Assembly: GCA_913020045.1 (NCBI GenBank) | Contig: CAJWBE010000001.1 | Location: forward strand, 140,361-204,360 | Origin: an uncultured Oleiphilus sp. | Lineage (GTDB): Bacteria > Pseudomonadota > Gammaproteobacteria > Pseudomonadales > Oleiphilaceae | DNA length: 64,000 bases | Direction of reading: 5' to 3' | Shown: piece by piece, positions 17,827 through 26,599 of the stretch | Numbering within the stretch: position 1 is the first letter of the stretch | How the letters are laid out: every line of letters begins with the position of its first letter | The notes under the pieces: generated by a model | What the model saw: only the letters and a program-made list of their open reading frames with translations | Told to the model about the DNA's origin: nothing | The model's database searches: none | Translations under genes and position numbers: made by a program

Positions 17827-18663
17827 TCAGGTTTTTTTCAACGCTAAAGCCATTTCATACAGCTCATTTTTCTTATACTGCGTGACACGAGAGACAATCG
17901 CCGCCGCTTTTTTTGGAGGAAGCTCTGTGACCAATTCGGCCATCAAGCCCTTGGCAAATTCAAAATCTTCCGTCGACAACTCATGCTCGACACCCTCAAG
18001 CATCAATACGAACTCACCACGCTGCTGATTAGCATCAGCCTCAACAAAGGCCTGAACCTCACGCACTGAAGCTCTCTTAACCGTCTCAAATGTCTTAGTA
18101 AGTTCACGTGCCAGCACCAACCCTCGCTCAGGGTATAGGCCAGCAAAGTCACTCAACGTGTCGACAATGCGGTGAGGAGATTCATAAAACACCACCGTTC
18201 GACCTTCACGCTCAAAGCGCATCAAACAATCCCGCCTAGCCTTCGATTTAACCGGTAAAAACCCTTCAAAAATAAAGCGCCGACAATCAGCACCGCTAAC
18301 GCTTAAGCCTGCGATCAAAGCGCTCGGCCCAGGCACCGGCACCACTTTAATCCCCAACTCTTTGGCCTTACGCACTAAAATAGAACCAGGATCTGAAATC
18401 AACGGGGTTCCAGCGTCCGACACCAGTGCTACCGAACCTCCCTGAATAACTTTCTCCAACACACTGTCGGCACGTTCAAACTCATTGTGCTCATGCAACG
18501 AAACCATTTTGGCGGAAATCGTCAAAGCATCCAGCAAGCGTTTGGTATGCCGAGTGTCCTCGGCGGCGATACAATCAACCCCCTTCAAGGTCTCAATCGC
18601 CCGCAAGGTAATATCATTTAAATTACCAATTGGTGTGGCAACAATATACAACGCACTTTCCAA
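17827..18663 (-). CDS. rsmI: 16S rRNA (cytidine-1402-2'-O)-methyltransferase
   Basis: Adds the 2'-O-methyl group to C1402 of 16S rRNA, the same base that RsmH methylates on N4. Tetrapyrrole-methylase fold: LYIVATPIGNLNDITLRA at the start, AEDTRHTKRLL, ALVSDAGTPLISDPG (SAM site) and VPGPSALIAGLSVSG. I chose a TTG start at 18661-18663 (278 aa) because it lies 7 bases after GAGGG and directly before the conserved start; the frame is open a further 17 codons upstream but no relative begins there. Divergent from lpoA with very little space between. Confidence 0.93.
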   Translation of the reverse strand: MESALYIVATPIGNLNDITLRAIETLKGVDCIAAEDTRHTKRLLDALTISAKMVSLHEHNEFERADSVLEKVIQGGSVALVSDAGTPLISDPGSILVRKAKELGIKVVPVPGPSALIAGLSVSGADCRRFIFEGFLPVKSKARRDCLMRFEREGRTVVFYESPHRIVDTLSDFAGLYPERGLVLARELTKTFETVKRASVREVQAFVEADANQQRGEFVLMLEGVEHELSTEDFEFAKGLMAELVTELPPKKAAAIVSRVTQYKKNELYEMALALKKT

Positions 18664-18683
18664 GTTTTTACCCTCAAGATAGA

Positions 18684-20606
18684 ATGAGCAACCAAACAGA
18701 TATAGACCCATCAAATAACATGCATCGATACCCCAATATGATTCGCCTCGTTTTTATAATGATAACTCTAGCGGTTCTCTCCGCATGTAGCACCAAAAAG
18801 ATCGCTATCGATGACAGCTCCGCAACAAACGCTAGCATCAGAACAGGCAACCCAGAGCAGTTGTTAGCGCTTGCAAACACAAGCACCAACCAAACTGAGC
18901 GACACTCCACCCTTCTTCGTGCGGCCCAACTATATTGGGAGCAAGGCTTTAGCGCGCAATCGAAAGCAGTGATCTCTGAAATCGACACTCAATTTATGGC
19001 CGGCGAAGACTGGTATAACTATTGGCTACTCACGCTTGATATTGCATTAGTAGAAGAAAACCAAGTAGAACTCCGAAAAGCACTGCCTAACTTACAGAGC
19101 GCAGCCTCATTTCAACGCAGCATCGACGATCAAAGAATACTTGTACGCAAGCTAATCCAAGCCTTTGATCTTAGCGAGCAGCCACTACAAGCCGCCATAT
19201 TGGTCATTTCCCAACGCGGTATTTTTGAGGATAACGACGACAACAATGAACAAGTATGGCAACTATTAAAGGCCGCCAAGACACAGAACCTGGCGCGATT
19301 CGAAGACACCTCAGGCGACTACGATATACAAGGATGGCTGGCACTCGCGAAAACCATTCGACTAAACCAAAGCCGACTGGAAGAACAATACCAGGCACTG
19401 CTTAATTGGCAGACGAAATGGGAATTTCATCCCGCCGCTAATGCGCTCCCAAAAGAACTAGTCATTTTATCTCAACTGCCGCAAAACCGACCTCGAAACA
19501 TCATCATTGCACTTCCCTTTAGCGGACCACTTGCGCCAGTCAGCAACGCCATCAAAGACGGCCTGCTCGTTAAGTATTTTGAATACAAAAAGAATCAAGA
19601 AAACAAGCCTGAACAAGAGAGCGTTAGTGACCATCAGTCCTCAAGCTCGCCTCTGCAAGAGCCTCGCGAAACAGAATTGACCATCTCCACCTACGACACC
19701 CAAACCTCTGACTTCATGGACCTGTATAACCAAGACCTCCCCGAAAACACCATCATCATCGGGCCTCTAAAAAAAGAAACGCTGACCATGCTTTTAGCGA
19801 GAGACGAAGTACCAATCAAAACGCTCGCTCTTAACTTCGTCGCCAACGATCAAGCCGTCAAAAACCTTTATCAATTCAGCCTCAATCCCGAGCATGAAAC
19901 CGCACAAGTCGCGGAGCGAATGACACACGATGGCTTACACAGAATTGGCATGCTCGCGCCTGAGAGCGACTGGGGGCTGCGAGCTTACGACGCGTTCACT
20001 AACGCGAGTCAGCAAAATCACGGCACCGTCGTTGAAGGCGCTTTTTATGGTGCACAAAATACCTTATCGGCGGCCGTATCGAAAATGCTAGCAACAGACC
20101 AAAGCAAGCAACGCGCTAGAACCGTCAGACAAATCACTCGCTTGAACCTTGAAAGCACGCCGCGGCGACGCCAGGATATCGACGCTGTTTTTATGGTCGC
20201 CAAAGCAGGTATTGCCAAGCAGCTCAAACCATTGCTCGCCTATCACTACGCCAGCGACCTACCCGTTTACGCCACTTCACAAGTTAATGACCTTGATAGC
20301 GACACGTATACGCGAGACCTCAACGGCATCATGTTTGTCGATATGCCTTGGTCACTTAGCACCAGCGATTCACTTCGCCATCAACTAGAGAAGCACTTTC
20401 CGGAGCATGCCTCACGTTATAGCCGGTTCTATGCCATGGGTATTGACGCCTTCCAAATTGCCCCGCGTATCGAACTACTAACGCAAGTTGAAAACAGCCA
20501 CATAGAAGGGCAAACCGGTGAGCTGTCGATCAATCCTAACAACACCATTCAGCGCCATTTGCGATGGGCCAAATTCCGCGGAGGAAAGCCTACCATCGTC
20601 AATTAG
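18684..20606 (+). CDS. lpoA: LpoA-type penicillin-binding protein activator (lipoprotein)
   Basis: Outer-membrane lipoprotein that in enterobacteria activates the peptidoglycan synthase PBP1A from outside. Lipobox LSAC follows the hydrophobic stretch LVFIMITLAV; then a helical TPR-like N-terminal domain (about residues 40-250) and a C-terminal periplasmic-binding-protein-like domain starting at NIIIALPFSGPLAPVSNAIKDG. About 640 aa. Start is uncertain: 18684 (weak AAGA upstream), 18720 and 18738 are all possible, and the later ones would leave more room for divergent promoters with rsmI. Next to yraN and diaA, as in E. coli. Confidence 0.9.
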   Translation: MSNQTDIDPSNNMHRYPNMIRLVFIMITLAVLSACSTKKIAIDDSSATNASIRTGNPEQLLALANTSTNQTERHSTLLRAAQLYWEQGFSAQSKAVISEIDTQFMAGEDWYNYWLLTLDIALVEENQVELRKALPNLQSAASFQRSIDDQRILVRKLIQAFDLSEQPLQAAILVISQRGIFEDNDDNNEQVWQLLKAAKTQNLARFEDTSGDYDIQGWLALAKTIRLNQSRLEEQYQALLNWQTKWEFHPAANALPKELVILSQLPQNRPRNIIIALPFSGPLAPVSNAIKDGLLVKYFEYKKNQENKPEQESVSDHQSSSSPLQEPRETELTISTYDTQTSDFMDLYNQDLPENTIIIGPLKKETLTMLLARDEVPIKTLALNFVANDQAVKNLYQFSLNPEHETAQVAERMTHDGLHRIGMLAPESDWGLRAYDAFTNASQQNHGTVVEGAFYGAQNTLSAAVSKMLATDQSKQRARTVRQITRLNLESTPRRRQDIDAVFMVAKAGIAKQLKPLLAYHYASDLPVYATSQVNDLDSDTYTRDLNGIMFVDMPWSLSTSDSLRHQLEKHFPEHASRYSRFYAMGIDAFQIAPRIELLTQVENSHIEGQTGELSINPNNTIQRHLRWAKFRGGKPTIVN

Positions 20607-20641
20607 CGCAACCAGCAACGCATTAAAACAAGGATGTCATA

Positions 20642-21031
20642 ATGCAAACCCACAAACAGAACAAAGGCGATAAGTACGAACTGAAAGCACTACATTACTT
20701 GCAACGAAAAGGCTTAACGCTCATTGCGAAGAACTTCCATTCTCGATTTGGTGAGGTTGACCTGATCATGCAAGATAATGACACTATCGTGTTTATAGAA
20801 GTGCGCTACCGAGAATCAACAAGTCACGGAAGCGCGAGTGAAAGTGTCACGCCACGAAAACAACAAAAAATCATCAAAACGGCGAAGCGTTTTCTCTCCG
20901 ATCGTAATTTATGGGATAACAACGTGCGCTTTGATGTTGTAGCGATATCACCCATTCCGACAAGATTCTTTTGCCGACACAACGTTGATTGGATACCATC
21001 AGCGTTCTGCGTACCCGAGACCAAGTTATGA
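20642..21031 (+). CDS. yraN: YraN family (UPF0102) nuclease-like protein
   Basis: A 129-aa protein of the UPF0102 family, which has a restriction-endonuclease-like fold; cellular function is not established. The family core is visible: GDKYELKALHYLQRKGL, then NFHSRFGEVDLIMQD, IVFIEVRYR (the E-V-R/K element of the nuclease fold) and TPRKQQKIIKTAKRFL. AAGGA lies upstream of the ATG. It overlaps diaA by 4 bp and follows lpoA by 35 bp, the standard order in gammaproteobacteria. Confidence 0.93.
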   Translation: MQTHKQNKGDKYELKALHYLQRKGLTLIAKNFHSRFGEVDLIMQDNDTIVFIEVRYRESTSHGSASESVTPRKQQKIIKTAKRFLSDRNLWDNNVRFDVVAISPIPTRFFCRHNVDWIPSAFCVPETKL

Positions 21032-21621
21032 GCGAGCTTTCCCCAATTACCGACTATCTATGCAATGCCGTAGACTCTGCAGCGAATAATATTGAGCGCA
21101 TGTCTCATAGCTTAGAAAGAGCGAGCGAACTGGTGATTGCCTCGTTGCTCAACGACAAAAAGCTAATCGTTTGCGGCAACGGCTACTCGGCCCCCATTGC
21201 GAGTGTGCTAACGACAAGCTTAATGCATCAACAAGATTTCGAACGCCCAAGCTTGCCAGCAATCAATATATCGATCGACTCCACCACGATTTCAGCGATC
21301 GCCAAAGATGGTAATTACCATAACGTTTATGCCAAGCAAATCAGAGCCATTGGCCAAGAAGGCGACACACTCATCGCCCTCTCCATCGACGGCAACTGCA
21401 GCAATATCGTGCAAGCAATACAAACCGCGCATGAGAAAAACATACAAATAATCTCACTCTGCGGCTTCACCCAAGGCAAGATGTCTGCGGTCATTCAGCC
21501 ACAAGACGTGGAAGTGCTGTTAGAAGCATCATCCGTATCACGCGCAATGGAGGCACAATTATTCGCCGCCAATGCCCTTTGCCATCAAATTGAATGTCGG
21601 CTATTCGGCGCGCCCCAATAA
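21028..21621 (+). CDS. diaA: DiaA-like SIS-domain protein (phosphosugar isomerase fold)
   Basis: SIS-domain protein related to GmhA; in E. coli DiaA binds DnaA and promotes replication initiation at oriC. The 197-aa sequence keeps the order VCGNGYSAPIAS (phosphosugar loop, altered from the usual GNGxSA-x-x-A-Q), FERPSLPAI, YAKQIRAIGQEGDTLIAL and VQAIQTAHEKNIQIISL. Start is the ATG at 21028, which overlaps the yraN stop as ATGA; the frame is open upstream inside yraN. Position after yraN favours DiaA over GmhA. Confidence 0.85.
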   Translation: MSELSPITDYLCNAVDSAANNIERMSHSLERASELVIASLLNDKKLIVCGNGYSAPIASVLTTSLMHQQDFERPSLPAINISIDSTTISAIAKDGNYHNVYAKQIRAIGQEGDTLIALSIDGNCSNIVQAIQTAHEKNIQIISLCGFTQGKMSAVIQPQDVEVLLEASSVSRAMEAQLFAANALCHQIECRLFGAPQ

Positions 21622-21708
21622 CTGCGCCACTGAGCCCCTCTGGAGCCTCAAAGAAAAATATCTTCCAATACAATACGTCATCCAATTCAAAGGCCAGTCA
21701 ACAACTTC

Positions 21709-22689
21709 ATGAATCAATCTTTAGCCAATACACAAACCTCGTTTAACCGACGACTAATAAGCATCTGGGCCTTATTGCTGCTTAGCCTCACGGCATCAGC
21801 AAAGCCGCTCTTAGTAGGCATAGACCCGACCCTGGACAGGCCATCTCCCAGCTTCGTTGAAACGATCAATGGAGAACAGAAAAAAAGATTCAGTAAGACG
21901 CAATACCAACGTATTGACGGCGAAGACCCCCACGCTATTTGGCGCGAACTAATAACGATCATTAGTGGAAAAAGTCGTATAGAGCTGCTTTATGAACCCA
22001 GCAGTAGCCAGCTCGACTTTGAGCTAAAACTGGCCAAAGGGCGTTTTGATCTCGCGTACATGAGCCCAGTTCAGTTCGTAAACGGCAACCAAGCTGGCTC
22101 TTACAAAGCCTTAGCGAAACGCAAATCACAACCCGCCAAAGGTCTAATCGTCGCCCTTAAAGACGGCCCGATAAAGAGCCTTCGAGACTTTGAAGGGAAA
22201 GTCGTCGCCTTTCCTGGATTGCTCAACTTCAGCAGCAGCATTATTCCCCGCCGAAGCCTAGAGCAACTTAATATTCACGTTAAACCGCACTTCACTGGGT
22301 CACACTTACAAGCAATGCAGCTAGTACTAAACGGTGCCGTGTTGGGCGCTGCCGGCACGCAAGCCTCTATCGCTCTGCTATCTCCTCCGCAAAAAGACAA
22401 GCTAACTATCGTCTGGGACACACCAAGCTTCACGCCTCATGCTTTTGCCCGACATACTCGCGTCCCTTTCTATTCACAAATTCGCTTACAAAACGCCCTT
22501 GTAGGCTTAATAAAAACAGAGCAGGGAAAGCGATTGCTGCCAACTATCCATATCAACAACGGTTTTGAAACGGCAACGGATTCCGACTGGGAAGACGTGG
22601 AAAGCATTGACATTGACTCCCTGAACACTAAAAGATCATATCCATTGCCCAGCGCAGAGCAAAAGCAAACAAGCAGCGAGCTACAATAG
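21709..22689 (+). CDS. PhnD-like phosphate/phosphonate-type substrate-binding protein
   Basis: Periplasmic binding protein of the PhnD/PtxB-type family. Signal peptide about residues 1-31 with cleavage after TASA; family signatures follow: FDLAYMSPVQFVNGNQAGSY, RDFEGKVVAFPG and a second lobe with HFTGSHLQAMQLVLNG. 326 aa. No permease or ATPase of a phosphonate transporter is nearby; instead the gene is 15 bp upstream of lutA on the same strand, so it may be co-transcribed with the lactate operon. Its ligand cannot be told from sequence; some PhnD-like proteins act as sensory or orphan receptors. Confidence 0.8.
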   Translation: MNQSLANTQTSFNRRLISIWALLLLSLTASAKPLLVGIDPTLDRPSPSFVETINGEQKKRFSKTQYQRIDGEDPHAIWRELITIISGKSRIELLYEPSSSQLDFELKLAKGRFDLAYMSPVQFVNGNQAGSYKALAKRKSQPAKGLIVALKDGPIKSLRDFEGKVVAFPGLLNFSSSIIPRRSLEQLNIHVKPHFTGSHLQAMQLVLNGAVLGAAGTQASIALLSPPQKDKLTIVWDTPSFTPHAFARHTRVPFYSQIRLQNALVGLIKTEQGKRLLPTIHINNGFETATDSDWEDVESIDIDSLNTKRSYPLPSAEQKQTSSELQ

Positions 22690-22704
22690 GAGAGCATTCC
22701 CACA

Positions 22705-23448
22705 ATGAAGAGGGTTTACTTATTCGGCACCTGCCTCATTGACAACTATTATCCAGAAGCAGGCCTAGACGCCATTGAACTTCTGTCGCTCGCAGGCTTT
22801 GAAAGCGTTTTCCCTCAATCACAGACATGTTGCGGCCAACCTCCCTACAATTCAGGTTATGCAACGCAAAGCGCTGCCGTTGCCATGCAAACAGTGGATA
22901 CTTTCCTTTACGCCGAATACCCCTTAATCGTCCCGTCAGCATCTTGCGCGGGCATGATAAAAAACCATTACCCCGTGTTACTCAGAGACCACCCGGAATA
23001 CGAGAAAAAAGCGATAGCACTCGCCAGCAAAACGTTTGAACTCGTTGATTTCATCGTAGACAAACTGCCCTATCACCAGCTGACCAGTAATACTCCAGTC
23101 ACCGCCGCCCTGCATCAATCTTGCTCCGCGTTGCGTGAAACAGGCTCAGCTAAGAGCTGGATCAAACTAATTGGTCACATGCCACATGTCACACTAAACC
23201 TTCCATGTTATGCGGAGGAATGTTGCGGTTTTGGCGGAACATTTTCCATCAAGTCCCCAGAGGTCTCTCTCGCGATGACCAAAGATAAATACGAGCACCT
23301 CGTTGCGACAAAAAGCCAAACAGTTATCTCTGGTGACTGCGGCTGCTTAATCAACCTGAAAGGTTATGCCAAAAAAAATGGGCTTGCGTTTCCACACCAG
23401 CATATTGCCAGTTTCGCCAAACAGCAGTTTGACGAGGCCAACTCATGA
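22705..23448 (+). CDS. lutA: L-lactate dehydrogenase complex subunit LutA (LldE)
   Basis: Fe-S/CCG-domain subunit of the three-part LutABC complex, which oxidises L-lactate to pyruvate. 247 aa. Two cysteine-rich CCG motifs are seen: SQTCCGQPPYNSGY near residue 39-52 and CYAEECCGFGGTFSIK near residue 170-186. AGGAGAG precedes the ATG. Overlaps lutB by 4 bp. Confidence 0.92.
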   Translation: MKRVYLFGTCLIDNYYPEAGLDAIELLSLAGFESVFPQSQTCCGQPPYNSGYATQSAAVAMQTVDTFLYAEYPLIVPSASCAGMIKNHYPVLLRDHPEYEKKAIALASKTFELVDFIVDKLPYHQLTSNTPVTAALHQSCSALRETGSAKSWIKLIGHMPHVTLNLPCYAEECCGFGGTFSIKSPEVSLAMTKDKYEHLVATKSQTVISGDCGCLINLKGYAKKNGLAFPHQHIASFAKQQFDEANS

Positions 23449-24848
23449 CGCCCTTTAACGAACGAATTATAGAGGCACTAGAAACGCCAGAACTGAGAAG
23501 CAATCTTCGAGGCGCCATGGACTTCCTCAGAAGTAAGCGTTCACTTTCTATTGAAGACTATGCGCTATGGCAGCAACACCAAGATATCGCGACAGACGTT
23601 CGACACGCCCTACCACAACAACTCCCAGAACTACTCGAACAGTTAGAACAAAGCTGCACACGCAATGGCATTGAAGTGCACTGGGCTGCGGATGCGAGTG
23701 ACGCAAGAAAGATCTTTTTACAGATTGCTCAAGCAACAAACGCAACGCGAGTCATCAAGGGTAAGTCGATGGCGAGCGAAGAGATTGAGCTAAACACGCA
23801 TTTGGAGCAGCATGGCATAGAAAGCACCGAGTCGGACATGGGCGAATTTATCGTTCAGCTCGCAAATGAAAAACCCTCCCACATCATCATGCCAGCCCTA
23901 CACAAAAATCAGGAACAAATTGCAGAACTATTCAATCAAAAGCTCAATGAAAAAGCCGATGCTAGCGATGTCGACCAACTAATCGGGATTGGACGAAAGG
24001 TACTCAGAGAAAAATTCAAACAGGCGGATATCGGCGTTTCCGGCGTTAATTTTGCCGCCGCAAAAAGTGGAACCTTGTGCCTAGTCGAAAACGAAGGCAA
24101 TGGCCGTTTATCAACCTCAGTCCCGAATTGCCATATTGCCATTATGGGCATCGACAAGGTCATTCCCGACTTATCATCTCTGCCTTCACTACTCTACCTG
24201 CTGACTCGCTCAGCCACCGGACAAGAGATCACAAGCTATGTAAACCTAATCTCTGGCCCTAGAAAGCCTGACGAACTAGATGGTCCTAAATCGGTACACC
24301 TCATTATTCTCGACAACGGCCGCTCCTCGATCGCGAGTGACCCCGCCCTAGCCGCCACCCTGGCATGCATACGCTGTGGCGCCTGCATGAATCACTGCCC
24401 CGTCTATACCAAAATTGGTGGCCACGCTTATGGCACAACCTACCCAGGTCCAATAGGGCAGGTCATCTCTCCGCAGCTGGACGGAGGGGAAGAACATAAT
24501 GAGTTACTCAATGCATGTTCATTAAATGGCGCTTGCGGCGAAGCCTGTCCTGTCAACATAGAACTGCCAGACATGATTCGCGAACTCAGAAATCAGCGCA
24601 GCGCTGCACAGCCCAACCACACAGGCGAAAAAATGGTTTGGCACGCATGGCGAGCCATTCATCAATCACCACGACTCTATCAACTTACTTCACTTATGAT
24701 GCGCATCCCGGGACTTTCGTCATTGCTCTTTCCTCGCCGTTGGACGAAGGGCCGCACTAGCCCAACACCGGCAAACAACACACTCCATGCTTTGATCAAG
24801 GCAAAAACCAATCACGATAATCGAGATCCTCAGCATGAACACAAATAG
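23445..24848 (+). CDS. lutB: L-lactate dehydrogenase complex iron-sulfur subunit LutB (LldF)
   Basis: 467-aa subunit that carries electrons from lactate through Fe-S clusters. N-terminal LUD domain (KGKSMASEEIELNTHLEQ, SGVNFAAAKSGTLCLVENEG) and C-terminal 4Fe-4S region: CIRCGACMNHCPVY, and ACSLNGACGEACPVNIELP. The Asn in SLNGAC replaces a Cys found in some relatives, but E. coli YkgF has the same form, so it is not a defect. Overlaps lutC by 14 bp. Confidence 0.93.
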   Translation: MTPFNERIIEALETPELRSNLRGAMDFLRSKRSLSIEDYALWQQHQDIATDVRHALPQQLPELLEQLEQSCTRNGIEVHWAADASDARKIFLQIAQATNATRVIKGKSMASEEIELNTHLEQHGIESTESDMGEFIVQLANEKPSHIIMPALHKNQEQIAELFNQKLNEKADASDVDQLIGIGRKVLREKFKQADIGVSGVNFAAAKSGTLCLVENEGNGRLSTSVPNCHIAIMGIDKVIPDLSSLPSLLYLLTRSATGQEITSYVNLISGPRKPDELDGPKSVHLIILDNGRSSIASDPALAATLACIRCGACMNHCPVYTKIGGHAYGTTYPGPIGQVISPQLDGGEEHNELLNACSLNGACGEACPVNIELPDMIRELRNQRSAAQPNHTGEKMVWHAWRAIHQSPRLYQLTSLMMRIPGLSSLLFPRRWTKGRTSPTPANNTLHALIKAKTNHDNRDPQHEHK

Positions 24849-25536
24849 CCAGAACGCTAGAGAGAAGATACTAGAGCGACTTCGCCTTGCATCGCGCGCA
24901 GCAGCACGAAAAAAACCAGATATTCAAAAAAAAGAGCGAATCTCGATTCAAGATAACCCCTTGTCGAAACCCTTAAGCCTACGCGATCAATTACAGAAAA
25001 ATAGATTTGAAGTAATCGTCGTCCGCAACGAAACCCTCCCCCAAATACTCAGCGCGATAGTGGAGGAAATCGATGAAAGCCGTCCATTGAGCTGGCTGCT
25101 CGGCAACGGCGCTGTCAACAACAGCATTGTCGATCATTTACAGAAAATCGACAGACAAACCGCGCACCAGTTTGACCAGCCCTTCGAGACACTAAAAGAC
25201 AGCATCTTTAACGACATCGATATCGGGCTCACTCATTGCGAATCAGTCATCAAAAACACCGGCACATTAGTTATTCAGCCATCGGCGGACGAGCCACGAA
25301 CGCTGTCCCTCATCCCCCCTATTCATGTCATTATTGCGAATAAGGCAGTCGTTTTTGACTCACTTGACGGCTATTTTGCTCAAGAAATAGAGCTATCGTT
25401 AATTGAACACAGCAATCTTATCTTTGTTTCGAGCCCATCAAAGACCGCCGACATTCAACAAAAACTAGCCTACGGCGCGCACGGCCCTAAGCGCGTAATC
25501 GTCGTATTGTCTGACCAACAACTCAACGAAGAATAG
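24835..25536 (+). CDS. lutC: L-lactate dehydrogenase complex subunit LutC (LldG)
   Basis: 233-aa LUD-domain protein, third subunit of the LutABC complex. Visible: the helical N-terminus (ARKKPDIQKKE), HCESVIKNTGTLVIQPSADEPRTLSLIPP, and the C-terminal HGPKRVIVVLSD. The typical LUD end motif (GVHGPxxLxVxLV) is recognisable in AYGAHGPKRVIVVL. Last gene of the operon; no lactate permease or LutR-type regulator is in view. Confidence 0.92.
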   Translation: MNTNSQNAREKILERLRLASRAAARKKPDIQKKERISIQDNPLSKPLSLRDQLQKNRFEVIVVRNETLPQILSAIVEEIDESRPLSWLLGNGAVNNSIVDHLQKIDRQTAHQFDQPFETLKDSIFNDIDIGLTHCESVIKNTGTLVIQPSADEPRTLSLIPPIHVIIANKAVVFDSLDGYFAQEIELSLIEHSNLIFVSSPSKTADIQQKLAYGAHGPKRVIVVLSDQQLNEE

Positions 25537-25615
25537 CCTTCTAACATTTGGGTTCGCCAATTTGAATAATCGGTAGTATTCTTAGCGCACAATTCTAACA
25601 GCAGGGATTTTTTTC

Positions 25616-26590
25616 ATGAGAAAACAACTATTAAAGCTCACTTACCTTTCACTCGCGTCCGCTTTTATTGCTGCACCAGCACTGGCTGCCGCGCCGGCAG
25701 AAAAGCATGTCGCGATTACTCAAATCGTCGAGCACCCTGCCTTAGATGCCGTTCGCAATGGCGTTAAAGATGTTTTAAAAGAAAACGGCTGGAATGAAGG
25801 CGAAAACCTAAAGTGGAATTATCAAAGTGCGCAAGGCAATACCGCCACGGCAGCTCAAATCGCTAAGAAGTTTGCCGGCGATCAGCCAGACGCTATCGTC
25901 GCGATTGCCACACCCTCCGCACAGGCGGTAGCGTCATCGGCACGCGCATCTAATATTATTTTCTCAGCCGTCACAGACCCTGTTTCTGCTAAGCTCGTCG
26001 AAGGCTGGGACAAACCAGGTAAAAACATTACAGGCGTTTCTGATTTAACACCTATCGATAAGCATCTCGGCATGGTGAAAGAAGTACTTCCAAGCGCTAA
26101 GAAACTTGGCGTTATTTATAATCCTGGCGAAACAAATTCTGTCTCATTGGTTAAACTCATTAACGAGTTTGCACCGAAGCACGGTTTAGAAGTGGTTGAG
26201 GCGGCTTCACCTAAGTCTGCAGATGTTCAAACTGCCACCCGCTCATTGATGGGTAGAGTCGACGCGATCTATTTACCAACAGACAACACCGTCATCTCGG
26301 CAATGGAAGGCGTTGTTAAGATCGCCGAGCAAGCAAAAATTCCTTTATTCGCCGGCGACACGGATAGCGTAAAGCGAGGTGCAATAGCCGCGCTAGGTTT
26401 CAATTATTATGAAGTGGGTCGACAAACAGGTAATATGCTCGTTCGCGTACTCAATGGCACGTCACCTGGCGATATTCACGTCGAAGGTATCGACAAAACA
26501 GAGCTCTTCGTTAATCCAGAAGCTGCCAAAAGAATGGGTATTGAACTTAGCCCCGAGTTTATCGGTAAAGCTAAAGAAATCATAAAGTAA
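25616..26590 (+). CDS. ABC transporter substrate-binding protein, TrpX/DUF534 type
   Basis: Periplasmic binding component of an amino-acid-type importer. Signal peptide with cleavage near APALA-AA (about residue 24). Conserved blocks: VAITQIVEHPALDAVRNGVKD, IVAIATPSAQAVASS, ITGVSDLTPIDKHLGMVKE and IYLPTDNTVISAMEGVVKI. 324 aa. In streptococci the relative TrpX binds tryptophan; here the ligand is unknown. Followed by permease (9 bp) and ATPase genes. Confidence 0.9.
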   Translation: MRKQLLKLTYLSLASAFIAAPALAAAPAEKHVAITQIVEHPALDAVRNGVKDVLKENGWNEGENLKWNYQSAQGNTATAAQIAKKFAGDQPDAIVAIATPSAQAVASSARASNIIFSAVTDPVSAKLVEGWDKPGKNITGVSDLTPIDKHLGMVKEVLPSAKKLGVIYNPGETNSVSLVKLINEFAPKHGLEVVEAASPKSADVQTATRSLMGRVDAIYLPTDNTVISAMEGVVKIAEQAKIPLFAGDTDSVKRGAIAALGFNYYEVGRQTGNMLVRVLNGTSPGDIHVEGIDKTELFVNPEAAKRMGIELSPEFIGKAKEIIK

Positions 26591-26599
26591 GATATCTAC

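Noticed and set aside
17808..17840. Hairpin CTGAT/ATCAG followed by seven Ts on the plus strand
   Set aside because: The T-run is the Lys-Lys-Thr end of rsmI read backwards, and there is no plus-strand gene to terminate.
24360..24570. Missing cysteine in the second Fe-S motif of LutB
   Set aside because: The same Asn-containing form is known in E. coli YkgF, so it is normal variation.
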